In this document: one piece after another, positions 29,846 through 33,350 of the stretch | How positions within the stretch are numbered: the stretch's first letter is position 1 | Layout of the letters: the number at the start of each line of letters is the position of its first letter | Source of the DNA: a virus | Reading direction: 5' to 3' (one strand) | IMG/VR virus record: IMGVR_UViG_3300034418_004424 | Span: 1 to 33,350 of that record | Length of the DNA: 33,350 nucleotides | The notes under the pieces: model-generated | The model's input: only the letters and a program-made list of their open reading frames with translations | What the model was told of the DNA's origin: nothing | Databases searched by the model: none | Position numbers and translations under genes: made by a program

Positions 29846-30072
29846 TGTAGAACGTCGGTCAACGGTGGGTTCTACATAATACAAATCGCGTACCATGGGG
29901 AATTAGCAAACGCGAAAGGTCAACCTTAATTCAAACGACCGCTAAAACTTGTTTACGCAAGTGGAATTGAATAATTGATGAATCGTAAAATTACATCAAT
30001 CCCTATTTACGAATCGCATTGATGACGAGAATAAATAAGGTCGGTAGCTAGGGCTACCTATACCCAATACCG
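29846..30072 (+). ncRNA. Structured RNA / long leader with pseudoknot, family unknown
   Basis: The plus strand has a series of perfect stems: TGTAGAAC/GTTCTACA (29846-29853 / 29869-29876), TCGCGT/ACGCGA (29886-29891 / 29910-29915), ATTCAA/TTGAAT (29929-29934 / 29967-29972) enclosing ACTTG/CAAGT (29947-29951 / 29958-29962), ATTGATG/CATCAAT (29974-29980 / 29994-30000), CGTAAA/TTTACG (29984-29989 / 30006-30011) crossing the last one as an H-type pseudoknot, and GGTAGC-TAGG-GCTACC (30043-30058). CATCAAT can also pair with a second ATTGATG at 30018-30024, and CGGTA/TACCG (30042-30046 / 30068-30072) excludes the last hairpin, so two states are possible. Neither tmRNA, hammerhead nor a riboswitch that I know fits. 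It could be a free RNA or a regulatory leader of the two ORFs. Confidence 0.6.
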
Positions 30073-30115
30073 AAAACGCTTGACTCATAGAATTAATAAA
30101 TTATAAATATAAAAG

Positions 30116-30316
30116 ATGAAATTAATAGACAAGTTAAAGAAAGAAGATCATAGAAAAATATTATTGCAACAGGCATCAAAAGCGACATTGTTTGAATTAC
30201 AACATTCTAAGTATGCGATGAATTTATCTATAAATGCATGTTTTGAAATATCTAATCTTGTGATTCATTCTACACCTGTTAGATTGAAGTGGGTTTATAA
30301 TTTGTTCAATGATTAA
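30116..30316 (+). CDS. 66-aa protein of the rightward operon
   Basis: The ATG is preceded by a very A/T-rich leader (ATAAATTATAAATATAAAAG). The product starts MKLIDKLKKEDHRKILLQQA and continues helical, with NACFEISNLVIHSTPVRLKW near the end. Basic, with no recognised family. Arg is coded by AGA twice and Ser often by TCT, unlike the CGT/CGA/TCG-rich leftward genes, which suggests another origin (a moron). Its stop overlaps the start of the 29-aa peptide. Confidence 0.65.
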   Translation: MKLIDKLKKEDHRKILLQQASKATLFELQHSKYAMNLSINACFEISNLVIHSTPVRLKWVYNLFND

Positions 30317-30398
30317 AATATTATTTTGGGTTTGGACAGTATCAATGATTTGTATGTTAATTTACATTTACAAACTATTGAGCGATAAAAAAAAATAA
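30309..30398 (+). CDS. 29-aa membrane peptide of the rightward operon
   Basis: The ATG at 30309 overlaps the stop region of the 66-aa gene (ATGATTAA), a coupled arrangement. The product MIKILFWVWTVSMICMLIYI then YKLLSDKKK is one transmembrane helix with a Lys-rich cytoplasmic end. The size and shape recall small membrane toxins or superinfection-exclusion peptides, but no family was recognised. Confidence 0.55.
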   Translation: MIKILFWVWTVSMICMLIYIYKLLSDKKK

Positions 30399-30443
30399 AA
30401 TTTGTGTTTGTTATTTATTTCTTCTAGTGTTTGTTTTCTAATG

Positions 30444-30477
30444 AAAAAACCGCGTCAATTACGATGCGGTTTTTTTT
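30444..30477. terminator. Bidirectional terminator between rightward and lysis operons
   Basis: AAAAAACCGCGTC, loop AATTAC, GATGCGGTTTTTTTT: a 7-bp G+C-containing stem (one G-T pair) flanked by A and T runs, so it works on both strands. It stands 46 bp after the rightward 29-aa gene and 52 bp after the end of the leftward spanin gene, where both units converge. Confidence 0.88.
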
Positions 30478-30529
30478 ATAAAAAATGACGAAATCGGCTT
30501 CACGAATTTGCGATTCCTTTGAGATCTTT

Positions 30530-31024
30530 TTATTTGAATATACCAATACCCGGCAAGATGGATCGTTTGGTAAATCGCAGTAAAATAATGATAGCGACAA
30601 TGATTAAAATCCACCACCAACCACCTAGAAATTGACGTTTTTCGACATTTGATGTCCGTTTTTTCGTGTCAATTTTTGTAATAATCTCTTTTTTCACGCC
30701 TGCAGAATCCGACGTTTTGACCTGTTTTATTTCGTCGATTCGCGATTCGCGATTTGTAAATTTTATAGATTTTGCGCCTGTGATTATTGTCACATTTTCA
30801 ATTTCTGTTTTCGTGACAATGCCTGAGGAATCAGGTATTATTTCTATGATTTTGTCCTTAATATCTGATTTTGTAATTCGTATTGAATCTACCTTTTTGA
30901 TTGATGTCGAGTCAACATTTTCAACAATCGTCGTTTTTTCGTTTGTTCGTTCTGTGACCTTTTTTTTAGAACCACAGCCTATTAATGTCAAAACGATTAT
31001 TGCGTAAATTAATTTATTTATCAT
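30530..31024 (-). CDS. Unimolecular spanin (u-spanin) candidate
   Basis: 164 residues with the full build of a u-spanin: a lipoprotein signal IIVLTLIGCGSKKK with the lipid-carrying Cys 17, a polar Lys/Ser/Thr-rich periplasmic part of about 110 residues with beta- and helix-forming stretches, and a C-terminal transmembrane segment GGWWWILIIVAIIILLRF followed by basic residues. Anchored in both outer and inner membrane, it would fuse them after the endolysin has cut the wall. It follows holin and endolysin with overlaps, the usual lysis order. Rz/Rz1 pairs are not present. Confidence 0.75.
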   Translation of the reverse strand: MINKLIYAIIVLTLIGCGSKKKVTERTNEKTTIVENVDSTSIKKVDSIRITKSDIKDKIIEIIPDSSGIVTKTEIENVTIITGAKSIKFTNRESRIDEIKQVKTSDSAGVKKEIITKIDTKKRTSNVEKRQFLGGWWWILIIVAIIILLRFTKRSILPGIGIFK

Positions 31025-31277
31025 TTTTATATCCTAGATTTGAAACAGTTTTTGCATTGTGTAATTTACCGTCTTCGTAATACATACCCTTATTTGATTG
31101 TATTAAATCGCGTCCCTTTCGTCCTGCGACAATCGTCGTAAATGCAGTTGCAAATATCATCGTTACTGTCGTGTCTGTGAATTGATAAATACCGCAACAC
31201 AATAAACCACCCACAATTAATACCTGAACAGATGTCGATTTTAAGGCCTTCATAATTTTGCTTGGAAATGCATCCAA
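31014..31277 (-). CDS. Holin candidate
   Basis: 87 residues with two hydrophobic segments, TSVQVLIVGGLLCCGIYQF and TVTMIFATAFTTIVAGRKG, and a charged C terminus. Two-helix membrane protein between endolysin and spanin genes, overlapping both (28 and 11 bp), so a class II-type holin is the natural reading. It would release or activate the endolysin by making inner-membrane holes. No sequence family was recognised with certainty. Confidence 0.65.
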   Translation of the reverse strand: MDAFPSKIMKALKSTSVQVLIVGGLLCCGIYQFTDTTVTMIFATAFTTIVAGRKGRDLIQSNKGMYYEDGKLHNAKTVSNLGYKNDK

Positions 31278-31699
31278 TCGTAATTTTTTAATCGACCTAA
31301 TGAATCGAATCCATGTTCGTCGAATATTTCTATCATTCGTTCATAATCGGGCGTAGCGAATAACGCGCGCGTATCGTCCCATTTCAATTGATTCATCTCA
31401 GGGTGCAAATCGATTGCGATACCCCAAGAATGAAGGGACAATTTAGAACCGCCCCTCATTTTTCTGTAATTGTAACACCCACCAAATATATCAATACCTA
31501 ATTCCTCTAAACCTGCGCGTCCGTAATAATTTTGTAATGCGATAAATGTATTATCGAATGATTGTTTCAATAATTTATGACATCTCATCTTATTGACGCG
31601 TGTCGATAAATCCCATGCAAGGCGCATAGGGTAAGGTAACGACATCGTTACGAGGTTTGATTCACCGGGCTGCCCGAATGTGTCAATTATGTTTTGCAT
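31250..31699 (-). CDS. Endolysin, M15-type peptidase
   Basis: 149 residues with the zinc site of M15 (VanY/D-Ala-D-Ala carboxypeptidase-like) enzymes: KLSLHSWGIAIDLHPEMN with His 90 and Asp 97, and YDWMHFQ with Asp 141 and zinc ligand His 144. It has no signal peptide and would need the holin to reach the wall, where it cuts peptide cross-links. It shares one base with the upstream 132-aa gene. Confidence 0.9.
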   Translation of the reverse strand: MQNIIDTFGQPGESNLVTMSLPYPMRLAWDLSTRVNKMRCHKLLKQSFDNTFIALQNYYGRAGLEELGIDIFGGCYNYRKMRGGSKLSLHSWGIAIDLHPEMNQLKWDDTRALFATPDYERMIEIFDEHGFDSLGRLKNYDWMHFQAKL

Positions 31700-32097
31700 T
31701 ACGCAGGAAGGTTATCGTATTCGAATTTTTCCTCTAACGTTGTTCGTGCGATGTATTCAAATGCATTCAAACACTCGTCTGTTGCAAATGTTTCCCATTG
31801 TGCTTGTGTCGCATTTCCTACTTGTGCCCATGTTACATTTGTTCGTCCAAGGATCGCTACAAATATTCGTCGTAATTGAAACAATAAATTTTCATCACCT
31901 GTTAACATTCGAAATGATACACCTCGTAATTTGTCTTGATATGATTGTGCAGGGTCGTTTTCAATGATTGTTTTTTCATTATCGATAAATGTCATTGCTG
32001 TATTCACACCTGTCTGTAATAATAATGATAGTAAATCTGTTTCAGGTGGGTTTGGTGATCCGCCTATGATTTGTAATTGTTGTGTTACTGTTAACAT
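31699..32097 (-). CDS. Hypothetical 132-aa protein before the lysis genes
   Basis: MLTVTQQLQIIGGSPNPPET, then helices with LLSLLLQTGVNTAMTFIDNE and a C-terminal helix NAFEYIARTTLEEKFEY. Mostly helical and acidic. The place between a virion protein and the endolysin suggests a structural or lysis-linked role. Not recognised. Confidence 0.6.
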   Translation of the reverse strand: MLTVTQQLQIIGGSPNPPETDLLSLLLQTGVNTAMTFIDNEKTIIENDPAQSYQDKLRGVSFRMLTGDENLLFQLRRIFVAILGRTNVTWAQVGNATQAQWETFATDECLNAFEYIARTTLEEKFEYDNLPA

Positions 32098-32117
32098 ATT
32101 TTAATTTTTAAATTGAT

Positions 32118-32915
32118 TTATATTGCGTCGTATTCGATTAATGAAAATCGTGCTGAAATTTCGGTTGATGCCTTGTCTGTCGTCGCCTCTAACCAAAATG
32201 CTGATTGTTCCCCAAGAACAAAAGGCATGTCAGGTGAAAGTTCGATATTGTTTGTTACTTTTGTGTCCATTGAAATTCTGAAAACCTCATATTTTGCATT
32301 TGAAACCGCGCTGTAAACCCACGCCTTGACAGTTATTACGGGTTCAGTACCTGCAGAAATTTTCAATGCATTTACTGTCAACCAATTGAATAACCCTGTC
32401 GAGCCTGCATTTGTAAAAAATATACATTGTTGCGATGTTCCTTCGCCTATTTCCATTCGCGTTTGTATTGACGCGTCAGTGGTTGCTGTACCTGTGATTT
32501 GTCCCTCGTTTATCAATGATGTACCTGACCGAAATATTGCAATTCGATTAATACCTAACCATTGTGATGTCGTCACAACTGGGGTTACACCTGTCAAGAA
32601 AACGACCTCGATTTGATTGTCACGATTTTCATCGACACCGTACACAACTAACCCATGACAACCTGTTCCACCGTTTGTGTCATTCCCTGACGTTGAAACA
32701 AATGACAATGTAGATGCGGTCAACAATGGTGTAAATGTCCCACCGAATGATGCGACAACCTCAGTCCCGGGTCCGAATGATGAATTATACCCGAATTTGT
32801 TCCATAATGTTTCACCTGTGCGTCGTCCTAATGCAACCTCATGATGGTGGTCGGGTTCCTCGAGTATTTGTGCAATTCTTTGTTGCCATGACCCATTTAA
32901 TGTTGTAGCGTCCAT
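32118..32915 (-). CDS. Virion (tail or adsorption) protein
   Basis: 265 residues, low in Lys and rich in Ser, Thr and Gly. It has VSTSGNDTNGGTGCHGLVVY then GVDENRDNQIEVVFLTG, the pattern of a structural protein shared by many marine phages (N-D-T-N-G-G-T-G-x-x-x-V-x-V-x-G). The C-terminal half is a second beta domain ending ISARFSLIEYDAI. Probably part of tail fibre or tip; no enzymatic motif. Confidence 0.6.
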   Translation of the reverse strand: MDATTLNGSWQQRIAQILEEPDHHHEVALGRRTGETLWNKFGYNSSFGPGTEVVASFGGTFTPLLTASTLSFVSTSGNDTNGGTGCHGLVVYGVDENRDNQIEVVFLTGVTPVVTTSQWLGINRIAIFRSGTSLINEGQITGTATTDASIQTRMEIGEGTSQQCIFFTNAGSTGLFNWLTVNALKISAGTEPVITVKAWVYSAVSNAKYEVFRISMDTKVTNNIELSPDMPFVLGEQSAFWLEATTDKASTEISARFSLIEYDAI

Positions 32916-32986
32916 TTTTTATGTGTTTAGGATTCGATATCCCGGTGGTTCTTTTATTTTTAATGTCCTAATATCACTGAACATAG

Positions 32987-33262
32987 TTAATGCGTAGTAA
33001 TTGAAAGGATTTGTTTTCCGATAAAGAACAACAGCGAAATCAGACTAGCGCCGACCATTCCCCATACAGTTGCCTTGCCTCTGTAAACTTTCTCACGTGT
33101 CAAAATTTCCGATAATGTTTTATCGATTGAATTTAATTTCGATATGAATCCTTGTGTATTTGTCGTAGAATCATCTTCTAACAGAAATAATACACGATTC
33201 AATTTATGATTCGTTTGTGCGAGTTGTTCTTTTACTATTTCTAGTTCCTGTTTCGTCGTCAT
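32987..33262 (-). CDS. XhlA-like membrane protein
   Basis: 91 residues: a helix MTTKQELEIVKEQLAQTNHK and another with SIDKTLSEILTREKVYRGK, then one transmembrane segment VWGMVGASLISLLFFIGKQI at the C-terminal end. The coiled coil followed by a single C-terminal anchor is the build of XhlA (haemolysin) proteins, which assist holins. It lies at the circle junction, two genes before the endolysin. The first bases are repeated at 1-11. Confidence 0.65.
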   Translation of the reverse strand: MTTKQELEIVKEQLAQTNHKLNRVLFLLEDDSTTNTQGFISKLNSIDKTLSEILTREKVYRGKATVWGMVGASLISLLFFIGKQILSITTH

Positions 33263-33320
33263 TTTTTAATATGTATTTTTTCAGTTTTTTAATGTTTATA
33301 GGTTTAACATTTTTTCTCAT
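33204..33320 (-). CDS. Possible 38-aa basic ORF across the circle junction
   Basis: The ATG at 33318-33320 (also 67-69) overlaps the connector stop (ATGA) and the frame runs MRKNVKPINIKKLKKYILKN into the XhlA-like gene, overlapping it by 59 bp in another frame. Its first 20 codons fill an otherwise empty gap. The long overlap lowers confidence. Confidence 0.3.
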   Translation of the reverse strand: MRKNVKPINIKKLKKYILKNDDETGTRNSKRTTRTNES

Positions 33321-33350
33321 AATACCCAATTTGTGAAATTCGTGTCTTTT
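33252..33350. repeat. Right copy of 99-bp terminal direct repeat
   Basis: Identical to bases 1-99. See the left copy for interpretation as circle closure. Confidence 0.9.

Noticed and set aside
29906-29928. tmRNA-like tag reading GCA AAC GCG ... TAA inside the structured RNA
   Set aside because: The opening resembles the start of tmRNA tags, but the frame ends in Gln-Pro instead of Ala-Ala, and there is no tRNA-like domain or CCA end around it.
30018-30076. Hammerhead ribozyme (TTGATGA ... GAAA)
   Set aside because: The conserved C of CTGATGA is T, and stem II is not directly between the two motifs, so the fold cannot form.
30080-30107. E. coli-type promoter TTGACT, 16 nt, TATAAA before the 66-aa ORF
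   Set aside because: Bacteroidota RNA polymerase uses a different -7 box; the region is simply A/T-rich, and a start here would leave almost no leader. Kept as a minor alternative only.
1-33350. CRISPR array, tRNA genes, integrase, excisionase or CI-type repressor
   Set aside because: Looked for on both strands; no regularly spaced repeats, no cloverleaf and no recombinase or repressor motifs were seen, so there is no evidence of lysogeny.

Overview
The window is a complete tailed-phage genome. Its last 99 bases repeat its first 99, so it closes into a circle of 33,251 bp. The phage is a small siphovirus of a Bacteroidota host, most likely a flavobacterium. The grounds are: promoters of the TTG (-33) / TAnnTTTG (-7) type, A- and C-rich leaders without Shine-Dalgarno sequences, and structural proteins of the kind found in Bacteroidota phages (XkdF-like protease, DUF3127-like SSB, the Cys-rich GCLCKNGTYS protein). 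A 480-residue tape measure and no sheath gene point to a long non-contractile tail. I see no integrase, repressor, DNA polymerase, tRNA or CRISPR array.

Almost every gene is on the minus strand, so transcription runs from high to low coordinates. From about 29.8 kb down to 18.9 kb lie an HNH nuclease, many small early genes and the DNA-metabolism genes: Rad52/RecT-like annealing candidate, DUF3127 SSB, RepA/RecA-like ATPase, sigma-like factor, DEDD exonuclease, FEN-type 5' nuclease, DnaA domain-IV protein and an ABC-ATPase/GNAT fusion. Terminase lies at 18.8-17.3 kb, followed by a second set of small genes. After a terminator at 15.4 kb comes the virion region. It is unusual in placing the tail genes (chaperone with a -1 frameshift, tail terminator, gp10-like, tip proteins, tape measure) before the head genes (protease, scaffold, capsid, tube, portal, connector). 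Through the circle junction follow an XhlA-like protein, a virion protein and a lysis cassette of M15 endolysin, holin and a one-gene spanin.

Ten copies of one promoter are scattered through the early regions. All have exactly 20 bp between TTG and the -7 box, and most carry the extended core TCTTGCAGG. They probably give separate starts within the long minus-strand operon.

The main exception is 29.8-30.5 kb, the only rightward unit. It has its own promoter with a 15-bp palindrome between the boxes, about 230 nt of RNA rich in perfect stems with a possible pseudoknot and mutually exclusive pairings, two small ORFs (66 aa and a 29-aa membrane peptide) with different codon use, and a bidirectional terminator shared with the lysis operon. 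This is the best candidate for an undescribed system.
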